Source: Glutinoglossum americanum
Lineage: Eukaryota > Ascomycota > Geoglossomycetes > Geoglossales > Geoglossaceae
DNA length: 64,000 nt
NCBI GenBank assembly: GCA_020080175.1
Contig: JAGHQL010000064.1
Span: forward strand, 1-64,000
Direction: 5' to 3'
Notes under the pieces: model-generated
Database searches by the model: none
What the model saw: only the letters and a program-made list of their open reading frames with translations
What the model was told of the DNA's origin: nothing
Shown: positions 1-11,083 of the stretch, piece after piece
How positions within the stretch are numbered: the first letter of the stretch is position 1
Layout: each line of letters begins with the position of its first letter
Made by a program: the position numbers and the translations under genes

Positions 1-477
1 ATGGATAGGGGATCGAGTGGTGGTGGTGGCTGGCTGGGTGGGAGGGAGGGATGCGGCTGGGTGTGCCCCTCCTGCTACGTCCGTCTTAAAACGACACGCC
101 GCGACAAAAAAAAAAAAAAAAAAGGGGGGGGAGGGAAACGCATTATATGTATTTTTTTTTTTTCTTACTTCTTTTTCTCTCTGCTCCACAGTATGTACCA
201 TTTTTTCTCTCCCTTTTTTTTTTTTTTGATATTAGAAAGGACGGGAGGAAAAGGATGCAGTCCCCCCCCCTTTCCTCCCTTCTCTCCCACACTCTCCCCC
301 GCCCGAATAACAACACCCAGTAAGAAAAAAAAAAAAAAACTTTTGAATATTCATTTTGGAAAAAATTATCTCACTTTTTTTCCCCTTCCTCTTCTCTTCT
401 CCCGTGGATATGCATGTGAGAAGCCGATAAGCCAGAAAGAGAAACCCCCCCTCCGCCCTCCAAATATCTGCCTCAAA
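1..477. other. 3' flank of LEU4, low-complexity left edge
   Basis: No coding signal is seen. The stretch is dominated by homopolymer runs: A at about 106-123 followed by G at 124-131, T at about 152-163 and 214-227, and A at about 325-339. It lies downstream of the LEU4 stop codon and probably holds its 3' UTR. Run lengths this long are error-prone in sequencing. Confidence 0.6.
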
Positions 478-2749
478 TCACCACCTGACGTTCATCCTCC
501 CCGCCTTATCCTCCAGCGTCTGCACCACCACCGTCGGAACGGTAGGGACGACCTTCTCCTTCCCCATCCCCGCCATCCCGTTCAGCCTCAGCAACTCAAG
601 ATCCTCGCTCGACAGGGTATCCGATCTCTGCGGACGGAACGGCATTGGCGTGTTAGGGCGCGTGGATATGAACTACGATTCCCCCAAGTTTGTCAGCGCA
701 AAAAAAAAAAAAAATATGGTAATGAGAAGGGAGGTATCCAGAGAGACATTCGTATTCAAGGTGACATACCGAAGAAGCCGCCGACAGCAACGCAATCAAA
801 CTCGCCTGAACGACATCCTCGTGTATCCCCACCCCCCAAACCTTCTCCTTTGACCCCGCAGCGGTACACTCGATGAACGTCGCAGCCCTCACGTCTCTCC
901 CGCCTCCAATCGCGTGCTCCTTATAATCCGCCACGTCGAGATCCACGCCCACAGTCCTCAGCGCATTCGCCAACGAAGAGATGGCGCCGTTCCCCACGCC
1001 TTTAATGTGGTGCTCCATGCCGTCGATGGCGATGATACCCGAGAAATGCCGTTTAAGGGATGACGTGTTGCTTGCGCCTAGGCCGGTGGTGGTGGTGGTG
1101 GGTTTTGCGCCCGTCGGGGTGGCGCTCGCGGAGCGGTCCACGGTGATGTTGTAGTCGACGAGGGTGAAGCGCGGGTTGGCGTTTAGGTGGTATTCGTTCT
1201 CGAACAGGTGCTGGATCTCGCGCGGGAGGAGCTCGCGGCCTAGATGGTCGGCTTCCTTCTGCACGACGCGGGAGAAGGCGACTTGGAGGCCCCGTGGCAG
1301 GTCGAGCTCCAGGCTGCGGAGGATGATCCAGGCGACGCCGCCCTTGCCGCTCTGGGAGTTGACGCGGATGATGGCTTCGTAGGTGCGGCCAATGTCGGCG
1401 GGGTCGAGAGGAAGGTATGGGAGCTGCCAGGGGTCTTCGTGGGTGGCTCCCTCTCTGGCGCGGGCCTCGAAGCCCTTCTTGATGGCGTCTTGGTGGGAGC
1501 CGCTGAAGGCGCAGACGACGAGCTGGCCGCCATAGGGGGCGCGAGGATGCACGGGAATCTTGTTGCTGTCTTCTACGACGTTGATGACGGTTTTGAGGTC
1601 CGAGAAGTCGATGTTCGGGTGGATCCCCTGGGTGTAGAGATTTAGGGCTAGGGTGACTAGGTCAACGTTTCCAGTTCTCTCGCCGTTGCCAAAGAGACAG
1701 CCCTCCACTCGGTTCGCGCCAGCCATCTGCGCGAGCTCCGCGGCCGCCGTCGCGCATCCCCGGTCATTGTGCGGATGAAGAGACACGCAGATCTTCTCCC
1801 TCTCTGTGATGTGTCTGCAGAAATACTCAACCTGATCCGCATAGACGTTCGGCGTCGCCATCTCAACCGTGGCCGGTAAATTGAAGATGATGGGGTTGTC
1901 CACGGACGGTTCCCACGCCGCCTTCACCGCCTCGCAGATCCGAATCACGAAGTCAGGGTCCGTGTCTGAGAACGTCTCCGGACTGAACTCGTAGGCCCAA
2001 TTCGTGTCCTTCTGCGACGGGTCATCCTTCGTTATCGACCGCGCGTACTTTGTGCACTTCACCGCCAACTCCACGCTCTCCTCTCGCGTGAACCCAAACA
2101 CGATCCGCTGGAAGCATTCGCTGGTGGCCAGGTAGAGGTGTAGAATCGCTTTCTTCGCGCCCGCCAGGGACTCGACCGTCCGTCGGATGAAGTCCTCCCG
2201 ACACGGAGACAGCACCTGCAACCAGACGTCGTCAGGCACGGCGCCAGGGGTCTCGACCAGACGCCGGGTAAAGTCGAAATCGGTCTGCGAGGCCGAGGGG
2301 AAGGAGACTTCGATTTCCTTGTAGCCGAGATCGACGAGCATCTTGAAGTATCGCCATTTCTGGTCTCCGTCCTACTCGGGCACGCGAAGGGTCAGCTCGT
2401 GTTCACCTTCGCCACCACCACCACCACCACCACCACCGTCACCACCGTCACACAAGCGGCGACGACCCCGAACATGAAAAATCACAAGAGTCATACCATC
2501 GGATCCACCAAACTCTGGTTTCCATCCCTCAGATCCGTCGACAGCCACCTAGGGGCCTTGTCCAGCACCTTCGACGGCCATTGGCGATCCGGAATGTCCA
2601 GCGGCTTGAACTTTCGGTATTTCTTGGAGGGATCTTTGAGCCTAGAATCGCGCGCTTCATTTTCAGCAGACTGTGGTTTTCATTCAAGGGACATCTGACG
2701 ATGCGATTTCCATACGGCGGCAGGTGGCAGTGATAGCATACATTGGCAT
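478..2749 (-). CDS. LEU4: 2-isopropylmalate synthase (leucine biosynthesis)
   Basis: Catalyses the first committed step of leucine synthesis, condensing acetyl-CoA with 2-oxoisovalerate. Four-exon model on the minus strand: 2749-2742, 2641-2497, 2371-770 and 627-478, giving 634 residues. The first exon holds only eight bases, ATGCCAAT, and splicing gives the N-terminus [14 protein letters not shown], which I recall as close to other fungal enzymes. The TIM-barrel catalytic part shows RDGNQSL and HPHNDRG with [12 protein letters not shown]. The C-terminal third is the LeuA regulatory domain ([15 protein letters not shown]), the leucine feedback site in this family. The last intron (769-628) is placed because the continuous frame runs into a T-rich, non-conserved tail; splicing gives SASS then [13 protein letters not shown] and a stop. 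An in-frame TGA at 2812-2810 with no ATG between argues that 2749 is the start, so no mitochondrial presequence is visible. A TGAGTCA site lies at 3085-3091. Confidence 0.93.
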
Positions 2750-3482
2750 GGTGGGATTGTGCAGCTGAGAGCCGTCGACTGCGATGGGTTCGGACGAGCC
2801 TCGACTCGTTCAGGTTTTCGTGTGTATCTTTTTTTTTTTCTCTCGTTCCTTACCTCCGGTACCTGGAAAAAAACGTGTCCGACGAGTTTTTGTTTAACGA
2901 AGAGCGTGATTTTTCGCGGGGTAGTTCGGCAGGGGCTAGACCGCTCTGGACGAACTGCCGTCGCTAGCCGCAGCGCGCTGCTTGGCTGCGCCCGGGACGA
3001 GAGAACATCAATCAATCTCCATCAAGCACGGAGTTACTCCCCTGCCCCAAGGCGCAATATCATCTCGTCGCTCGAGCGGATACGTGAGTCACGCACTGGC
3101 GTAGAGAGTGTTTGCCCGGAGAACTACTACGCGTGTATGCATGTGCGATGCACCGAGGGTCTGCATCCTGCCCCCGGAAGCACCGAGAAGGTAAGGCGAG
3201 AGCTGTCGGATGGGCCTGGTGTTCTAACAGAAACTCCCAATTGATTAACCAGATGGCCATAGCGGATGGATTGCAAGTTTCGAATTAGCGCTCAAAGCAA
3301 TTCTACCCGTTTCCACCGCAACCTCTAGTCCGTCTACATATCTTTACGTACACTGGAATGGTGAAAGCGGGATGAACAGGTGGGATGAGCTATAACGAGC
3401 GCGGATGAAACCTCCATCACGTACTGGGTGTGACGCGGATGCGTACGAGCGTATCCTGTCGAACCGACCATGCTTCACACCT
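2750..3482. other. LEU4 promoter and thioesterase 3' flank
   Basis: Upstream of LEU4 (minus) and downstream of the thioesterase stop. Apart from the TGAGTCA site listed separately I see no gene. A CCGG-N4-like half site occurs near 2856-2867 but does not complete the Leu3 pattern CCGGN4CCGG. Confidence 0.5.
3085..3091. promoter_or_regulatory. Gcn4/CPC1-type site TGAGTCA
   Basis: An exact match to the TGASTCA consensus bound by the Gcn4/CPC1/CpcA general amino-acid control factor, 336 bases upstream of the LEU4 start. Amino-acid biosynthesis genes are the classic targets in fungi, so the placement fits, but a 7-mer can occur by chance. Confidence 0.5.
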
Positions 3483-4717
3483 TCACAGCTTACTCTCCTT
3501 CTCCTTCGGTGGAGGTCGAGGTGCATCCGGCTTCGTTCGAACGACACCCTAAACGTACGCCTCTCGTGAGCCCACACCACCGCCGCCAACAACAGCTAAC
3601 GTAAAGAACCATCGGCCGGAGGCCAAAAAAGCTCACCTCCTGAAAACACGTCGCAACCAACATCCCTCCTTGCGTCCAGATCTTCTGCACCACAACCCCC
3701 CTCCCATCCCCCGCCCACGGGCTCTCCGCCTCCGTCAAGAACCACTCGTCGGCCCTAAAGTCCCGCGGACTGTGAAAGTAAATCGTATGGTCCAGAGAAA
3801 CCATCATGCTGATCTCCGGTCTCTCCTCGCCCGTCTCCTCTTCGGTGGACGATTGCGGCGGCTTCTCGGTCGCGGATGGCAACTTCCTCTCCTCCCAACC
3901 GGCTCCGCGGTCCAGCTTGTGGATCCGCGCGACGGTGCCGATGAAGTAGCTGTCTGACATATATGCCAGAGCGCTCAGGTGCGCTTGGTGCCCGCCCTCG
4001 GAGGAGATCTTGCCCCGCGCGCGGACCCAGCGGCGGATCTTTCTGGAGGAGAGGTCGGGAGAGTCCTCTGCGCGTGTGTTCCTCGAGGTTAGCTGGTTGA
4101 TGTACACCCCTCCCCCCCCCCCTCCCGTCTGGGAACAATAATGCAAACCCACCATTCACAAGCCCAAGCTTCCAACTCTCCACCGCTCCCCCCTTACTCG
4201 CATCTTCCTCCCACGGTCCCTCCAACCCCTCCGGCATCTCCACCGCATGCCTCACCGGCTTCCCCCCAGCACCAGCACCTTCCTTCATAAAACTCATCGT
4301 GGTCGTGAAGATCGGCTTCCCCCTCTGCCGCGCCTGCACCGTTCGCGTCGCGTAGCTCCGTCCCTCCCTCACCCGCTCGACGTGATACACGATGGGGACC
4401 GCGGGGTTCCCGGCGAGCACGAAGTAGCAGTGCATGCTGTGCACGGAGAAGCTGTGGTGCACGGTGCGCTGCGCGGCGCTGAGGCATTGCGCTATCACGG
4501 CGCCGCCATATACTCCGCGCGCCCCCGGCGGATGCCACAGAGGGCGGGTGTTGGTGAAGATGTCCTTTGGCCCGTCACTAGCGGTTAGAAAAATACAAGA
4601 TGCTCCGTTGGGGTGGTGACTTACGGGCCCAATGTCCGTCAAAGGCGTCAGCTCCAGTGCGTTCTCAACTATCGACTTCTCGACGTTCAGTGGCGGTGGT
4701 TTAACTATTGTCCCCAT
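3483..4717 (-). CDS. Acyl-CoA thioesterase II (TesB type) with peroxisomal SKL tail
   Basis: Hydrolyses acyl-CoA to free acid and CoA, probably in peroxisomes as part of fatty-acid turnover. Four exons: 4717-4625, 4564-4153, 4067-3637 and 3548-3483, 333 residues. Two hot-dog domains are visible: the N-terminal one around PLWHPPGARGVYGG and AAQRTVHHSFSVHSMHCYF, and the C-terminal one around MVSLDHTIYFHSPRDFRAD and GMLVATCFQEGVVR. These keep the Asp and Gln used by TesB enzymes. The last 22-codon exon ends in Ser-Lys-Leu, a type 1 peroxisomal targeting signal. The start at 4717 is the first ATG; the frame upstream is open only from a TTG. Intron 1 (60 nt) removes an in-frame stretch that interrupts the conserved join DIGP-DIFTNTRPLW. 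Confidence 0.92.
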
Positions 4718-5325
4718 GACTCGTCCTTTATGAATCCTGATACCCTCCAAAAAAAAAATTGGGCGATGTGAAAACTCCCAATGCGGTTTAAGTATGTTTT
4801 TTGGGGGCTTGCTGACGCGCTGGCGAGGGGTCGCTCTTCGGTGCCGAGGTACGGGGTTAAAGAGGTACCGGTGGCGTGTATACGAATACGAGTTACTGTA
4901 GATGCTCTATGCGAGCGTTAAAAAAAATTTTTTTTTCTTGCGGTGCAGGCAAGTGAACTAGTATGCGCACGGGGGATATTTACGAGATGGACTTTCAAGC
5001 AATAGCCTATGTGGGTGGTATTTGGGTTGTACATATATACAGTCACAAAATGAGTATAGTATCGAGCTCAAAAGGCATTACCCCATCACCGTCTCTCCCA
5101 GCCGCCGAAACATACGGACTTGCCCCCCCAAATCAGCAGAGCTGGAAACGTCGACTATCGAGCGGTCCTCCCCAGATTCAGCCGTAAGCTGTCCCGGAAT
5201 TCCTTCCCGTGTTACAACCCCTCCAACGATAACGATAACGACGCCGTGACTGCCGCAAGGACCCAAACCCATAAACGCCGCAGATGCCCCAAGACCGAAT
5301 ACCCAGTGCTCCGAGTAGGGGCTTT
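4718..5325. other. Intergenic, thioesterase promoter
   Basis: Upstream of the thioesterase and downstream of the membrane-protein gene. It holds A/T runs near 4920-4937 and a short imperfect ACGATA/ACG repeat near 5226-5244. No convincing gene is seen. Confidence 0.5.
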
Positions 5326-6413
5326 TCAAATAGGGCCCCACGTTTCTGTTTGCACGCGGTTGATCCTGGGAACCAAATTGACGTCGCTAGGACGTGTCTC
5401 TATCTCCTGTCTTCTCGACTCTCTGCTCTGTGGCCGTCCGCGTCCAGGGCTAGATGGCGGATTTCCTGGGCTCCCAGGGCTTAGTCCCTGGTGTCCGGTC
5501 GGACTCAGATGGTGGTCTGATGATGGGTGGTAGTCCGATGGGCTCAAATGATGGTCTATCGAAGTCCTGGATCCCGACCTCGACCGGCCAGCATAGGTGC
5601 TCCGGGGTCTCGCCGGATGCACTTCCTCCTCATCCTCTACCCTATACTCGGGAAGGTCGATGCGGAAGGTACTCAGGCTGGTGCCAGAGCTTGGCGGTTT
5701 GTCGGCGTCGTTTTTCAGTAGCAGACGCAAAAGCTGCTGTCGTGTCTGCTCGTCTTCAGGGAGTAATGACGAATCTTCATGCCAGATGTTTGGATCGCGT
5801 AAGCGAGCTTCACGCTTGCGTATGGTGTCGATGCTGCGGGCCGTACTTATGGCGGCGATAGCGTACACCGTTGTGGAAACAGCCGCTAAACCCACAGCTG
5901 CGGCGGACGTAGTATTCCATTTCGTGTCGTACACCGCGAAGCTATATGCGACGTTGACAAGGCCAAACGAGCAGGCGAGAGCGCTCGGACTGGAGGACCA
6001 AGTTAGTGGACGATCCCATAGGGTAGGTATACTAAAAGAGCGTTCTCACATGAGTATCCCATCCAGTTGGAACGACCTGTTCCGACACCTCCAGCACAAC
6101 AGACATGTGGTCGCGAAGCCCAACAGCAGCATGCATATCGAAAACGCAGATGTCAAATTCGTGTTGAACCTAACCTTCGACTGGTCACTCGAGGCAGACG
6201 GGAAAACGATAAACCTGTTAGGCTCAACGGGTCAGCAACCACGATTGGAATCTTCCGGCAACGCAATAAGAAGAATACCGACCCGAGAAATATGAAGCAT
6301 GCCGCCGCGATGCCAGCAGCTCTCCAATACCACCTGACTCGATCCCTCTGGATGTATAAATCCACCAACGTTTGCTTCAGTATATTTGACCGACTAGATC
6401 GCTTTGGAAACAT
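5326..6413 (-). CDS. Four-transmembrane-helix membrane protein, function unknown
   Basis: Not recognised by name. The model has three exons: one starting at ATG 6413, one ending at 6050, and a last one 5989-5326. The second intron is 60 nt with a CTAAC branch point. Hydrophobic helices fall at RAAGIAAACFIFLG (first exon), CMLLLGFATTCLLCW (second), and ALACSFGLVNVAYSFAV and AAAVGLAAVSTTVYAIAA (third). The rest is a hydrophilic, Ser/Pro/Arg-rich C-terminal tail of about 150 residues, probably cytoplasmic. The first intron is uncertain. A consensus donor after 6279 with acceptor before 6180 gives 309 residues. A weak GTCGGT donor after 6283 with acceptor before 6214 gives 319 residues and a longer helix 1 (FLGFIVFP). 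Both keep the frame. The four-helix layout is like Sur7/PalI-type plasma-membrane proteins, but I see no diagnostic motif. Confidence 0.7.
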
Positions 6414-8225
6414 TTTGCGTTGCGTTTAGATGACGCCGAAACCCCTCGGGATGCCAAAGCTGCCCCCTCTCCTTGGAGCCAGTAGCCCGTCCGACTGTTT
6501 GCGTTTTGACAAGCTAGGGAAGACGAATCCGAGTTTCGTATCCACAGTATCATATAGATCTCGTGCGACCAGGTAACAACACTTCAGGCTCGTGCAGGCG
6601 AGCGCCAATGTCAAAAACTAAAGAGTATTTCCAAGACGACGGAGAGTTACTTCGTTCGAGGTAGAGTTGTAGCCGGATAGATAGGTCTCTGGGAACGAGG
6701 CGGTGGTCTGTCTCTTCGCGGCGGAGGAGGAAGGCTGTGAACCACCGCCAATACAACAAAAACCTCCCAAATGCTCAGCCACGAAGACAAAGCCCCGCAG
6801 CAAATAGATGACGAGCAGCAAGGGACCACCCGTAAAATAAAATAAAAAAAACGAGAGAAGACCCCAGGCCCTGCTTCGCTCCAGACCGAAGAGCGGAGAA
6901 AAAGCGAACGGAGGCTCGAATTAGACGTTCTGAGCAAGATTGGCCCCGCGGACGAAAGAATGCGCACGGAATCCAACGACGAACGTGTCGCGGGCGCTGT
7001 TGAGCCCAACAGCGCTCGACGGGGATTGGCGAGAAGCCCGGGCGCGGCAGGCGACCTGGGGCGAGGAAAGCAGCAACCAGGGAACAAACGGGCCCCCCCG
7101 GCCCTCCGCAGTCTCCATCTGCGGTCTCTCTCTCGATGGGGACCCCGGAGCGCGCGAAAGCACCCCAAGAAAGAAAGAAAAAAAAAACCCAAATAAAACA
7201 ACCCAATCTCGGATTGTTCCTTGGTTCATCTCGTCCTCGCTCCTTTTTTTTTGGGGGGTTTTTTTGGGGGGGTGGTTTTTTTGTTGGGAGGGGGGCGTCG
7301 TGAGCGGATGACATAAAAGACTAACTAGTCGCTGCGTCCCACAGCCATCATCATCCATCCTTCTGGAGGTTGTTGAAACTTTCGTTGCATCCGCCGAAGG
7401 ACGCGCCGCGCCCCGACTCTGCCCTTTCTTTCTTTCTTTCGTCCCTTGGCCCCTCGTTGCCGCGTTGGAGCTTGGCGGAGTGGGAGTGCAGTTATCCTTT
7501 TTTGATCTCAGGGCTCGTATTCGAGAGGGCGGGCTTCGGCGAGCGTTGAGGTGCGAGGGGGGGGGGCTGGTTACACGAGGGGGGGTGGTTGCCGGTTAGT
7601 TGTGCTGCGGCTCCGCCCTGGGTCTCAGCCAAAAATAGTGACTACGCCGTTGCGGAGATGAATTGATGTGCTGGCTCTCGGCGCATCTCGTTCTTGCTAC
7701 TCGCCCAGCCCTAAGGCGAGATAAATAAGCTTATTACGGATTACGGATTACGGAGCGGTGTTCTAGCGTCCATCCGCCCAGCATTCTAGGCTGCCAGGGG
7801 GATACAGAAGTATTGGATGAGGGAGAGAAAATCCCGAGACAAAACTTTCATGTTCGAGTCTGAAGCCATAAACACACCGTAAACACACGTATTACCGGAC
7901 CTCGACGTGAGCGAGGTTTCCAAAGGAGCATCTTTTGGGCTTTGTTGTATATAGGCCGAGAATTCAGAGGACTTGCAGGAAATATTCATAAATACTCATT
8001 GATATCTTCACCCACGGTCAATTTTACCTCCTTCAACTCGCCCCCGCTACTTCTCCACGGTCGCTGGTGGAGGGGCTTGAGCCGGTGGGCCAACCCACCA
8101 TACCCCCAACAGCGAGCAAGCACATCCTCGAAGAAATCCCTCTCCCTCTCCCCTCCCTTCAACCCAACAAAGAGCCATGCCCACGGTAAGGGAGTATTAC
8201 ACCCCGTCTAAGCCCGCCAACTAGT
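6414..8225. other. Long intergenic region, low complexity
   Basis: Promoter side of the membrane-protein gene and 3' side of the polyQ gene. It holds purine- and T/G-rich tracts (about 6835-6905, 7165-7195, 7240-7290), a TTTC microsatellite near 7424-7441, G runs near 7557-7590, and three tandem TTACGGA units near 7734-7753. Overlapping open frames here are compositionally biased and not credible genes. Confidence 0.55.
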
Positions 8226-11083
8226 CTATTGGACCCAAACCGGAGCCTTGACCAAGATAGATCTGCCTCGCACTTCGACAGCCATGAATCCCGCAACTCT
8301 AACCTTCTGTACCTCAGGACCAGCCGAGCTACCTGGCGGCCATTGCCCCTGTTGTTGCTGCTGCTGCTGCTGCTGTTGGGTGAGCGAAACCTGGGACCCG
8401 CCCGCCTGTTTCATCTGCGTGTGTAGGTTGTCAGGCTGCGGAGGCGGTGCCGAAGGCCTCTTGCTCTGGTTGTTGCTCATCAGGTTACCAAACATGCCAG
8501 TCTTCTTCTTAGGGGCCTGGCCGGTTGCATCTTTATGGTCTAGCGAATTTTCACGCTCCAGCTGTCCTGGCGGTGGGTCCTTGGTAGATGCATCCCCCGT
8601 AGAAGGGGCTTCAGCGCTGCCGAGAGAAGCTTGATCCCCTTCGACGTGATCAAGCCCTGTCCCGGGGTTGGTAAGTTGAGGTAAGGATGTCTCTATCTTC
8701 ATATAGTCCGGATTTACCGGCGAGCCGGGGTAGAAATACTCAACGAACACGTCTCTGCTCTCGAGCGGCAAGTTCGCCGCTATGCCAACAGAGAGCTCAA
8801 TGATCCCCCTGACGCCACCCTCCAAACCAGGAGGCGGTGGATCTTTGAGATGCATCGAGAGACTTGCTGTCAGCTTCTCAGTCAAGCCGTCCGTCAACCG
8901 CTGACGGCAATCGATAGCTCTTTGCCCATCAAGTGATTCTCGCAGCGCGTCAAGGGTCGTAAGGCGCCAGTTGGAAACTTTAGCCAACAGCGCATCATCC
9001 TCTTCATTAGTCGCTAAAGGCGGCGCCAACCTGCGGATATTTTTCTCAATTATCTTCAGTTGGGTACTGAGTACCGGATCCAGACACGGATGGAAGTGGC
9101 GCTCTAAGATCTCGTCCACGATCCAACATGAAACCCACGCCCTACCGACGACAGTCATCTCCTTTGTGACTTTGGTGTGCGCATCTTGGTTGACAACTGG
9201 TTGAAGCCACGGAGGGACCGCCTTCCAGTCTTTGCGGATGTTAAAAGCGAGATTGTTGATCGCTCCATCTAGTCGGTTGAAACGCTGCGTGTACTCGTTA
9301 TCATCCAGGGATGTTCGAGATTGGGCAAGGCGTTGATGAGCCAGAGTATCTTGAAGCTGTTCGACCTGCGAAATGCGGTCAAAATACAGCGTCTTGACCT
9401 TTTTGTATTTTTGTTCTATAGCAAACAAAATTGTTATTAGAACTTCACCAATGAGACAATGCGAAGATTGGTTTTCTCACGGAGTGTTTCATGCTCCTGG
9501 AGCATTCGGGCAACGTCAAGTTGATCATCATTTCCCTGTCTTGTGAGAGGGGGGGTATTTCGGCCTAAATCGCCCACATTTTGCTGCCCCGGATGCTGCT
9601 GCTGCGGTGGCCCGCCTCTGTAGTTTTGGCCATGCTGATTATGTTGTCCATGTTGACCGGGTGCGGTTTGGGATCCTCCGAATTGAGCGGGATTCGTGTT
9701 CGGCGGTGGGCCTTGCCCTTGGGGATTTTGGCCATAAGCCGACACAGAAGAGACCTCCCTTGAAAGTCCGCCTTGAGGCGGTTTTGGCGCATTCATTTCT
9801 AGGGAGTGACGTGAAGGGGCCACTGGCGGGGGGGGCGGCATAGGAGAAGTAGGGTGCGGGAGCGGAGATGGGTGGGTCGGAACCTGGGGGTCGTACCCTT
9901 GGTATTGATGTTGGTGAGGGGGAGGCGGGGGCGGGTAATGCTGCTGGTCCTGCTGATGCGAATAGATTACTTGCCCGGTGTGATCGAACTGGAGAGGGGT
10001 TTGCGACGAGTTAGAGCTTGAATTGCCTGTTGCAGGATGATAAGCTTGATACTGCGGAGGCTGCTGATAATCTTGCGGAGACTGCTGGTAATCTTGCGGT
10101 TGATAGTCTTGCTGCTGGTGATCCTGCTGATAATGTTGTTGGTGAAAGCTGTCCTGTCGTTGCGGGTGTTGGGGTGGTTCGTATTGCGTTTGCTGGGTCT
10201 GCTGCTGGTGCTGAAAAGGCTCCGAGTTGACCCGGTGAAGTGGGCCTCTTATAACCTGTTCTTTAGGCGGAGGATGTAAAGTAACTGGCCGAACTCGCTC
10301 GGCTTTCTCGAGATATTGATCCAGCCCGTTGTTTTCGTCCTCCTCGCTCGAGGGAGGTAGGTGAGAAACTGAACTTTCAGCGGAACGGAAACTGCTATGC
10401 GGTGGTTGCTGCTGCTGCTGCTGCTGCTGCTGTAGATCTCGCGAAGTGATGTTCTGGTCAGGAAACACCGGGGACGAGGCTGGCTCCTTGTGTCGTCGTC
10501 TTGAAACCCTGCGACCGATTCCAGTCTGATTGGCTAGATCGGTGTGTGAATCTGAAGCTCCCAGGTTCGGTTGCGCCGTGTGAGAGGCCTCTCTGCCGAA
10601 TCCAAAAAACTTTTTCAGGGTCTTTGGACCACGTTGTGCTGTTTGTGGGGGTTCGGTCTTGGTTGGGACGCTGTAAGATGTCCGACGACCTTCGTAGTCG
10701 GCTCCCGCTTCAGCCGCACCCCTTCCACTGGCGTCGCCAACCAGATTGACGGTTTGTCCGACAGGTATATCTGCGGTACTGTGTCTTTTGCTAGTAGACC
10801 TCGCCGGCGCAGGCCCAGGAAGATAGGCTCCTCCCGATGAAGTATCCTCGTTTTCCTGCGGTGGGTGCAGCGAGAACCTTTCCCGCGCCCCGTCGTTAGC
10901 CTCCTGCTGCGCAGAGCTAGAAAACCCTTGCGTAAGAGCCGGGGACGGTAGCGGCGAGACTGGAGACTGTTGAGCCGCCGGTTGCTGGTTTGATGGTGCG
11001 TCGAGACCAAAAGCCTGGTTGAGGAGGTTGGGTGACTTGCGGTTGTGACTCTGGGTGTTAGACTTCCAAGGGGGTTTGGGCAT
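8226..11083 (-). CDS. Large polyQ/Pro-rich protein with coiled coil, function unknown
   Basis: Two exons, 11083-9481 and 9415-8226, 930 residues. The 65-nt intron (GTGAGA donor, CTAATAAC branch point, CTATAG acceptor) restores a continuous heptad-like segment HETLQQKYKKVKTLYFDRI followed by QVEQLQDTLAHQRL. Residues 1-480 are low complexity, rich in Gln, Pro, His and Ser, with CAG-encoded Gln runs. The middle part (about 515-720) is the likely folded domain: NEYTQRFNRLDGAINNLAF and KDWKAVPPWLQPVV, followed by WVSCWIVDEILERHFHPCL. The tail has another Gln run. The start at 11083 (MPKPPWKSN) is the first ATG; the frame upstream opens only from a TTG. I believe similar proteins occur across filamentous ascomycetes, but I cannot assign a function. 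No membrane segment or signal peptide is seen. Confidence 0.8.
8351..8376 (+). repeat. CTG/CAG trinucleotide run in coding sequence
   Basis: A (CTG)n microsatellite that reads as CAG glutamine codons on the minus strand, near the C-terminus of the polyQ protein. Length is likely to vary between strains. Confidence 0.8.
10408..10432 (+). repeat. GCT/CAG trinucleotide run in coding sequence
   Basis: About eight GCT units on the plus strand encode a glutamine run in the N-terminal half of the polyQ protein. Confidence 0.8.

Noticed and set aside
2680-3015. Arg-rich minus-strand frame that resembles a LEU4 mitochondrial leader
   Set aside because: It has no ATG in frame before the leader-like part (it opens at TTG right after a stop), and the MPM micro-exon model joins perfectly to the conserved sequence.
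6647-7358. Three overlapping long minus-strand frames
   Set aside because: They are composed of purine/pyrimidine tracts, overlap each other and show no domain.
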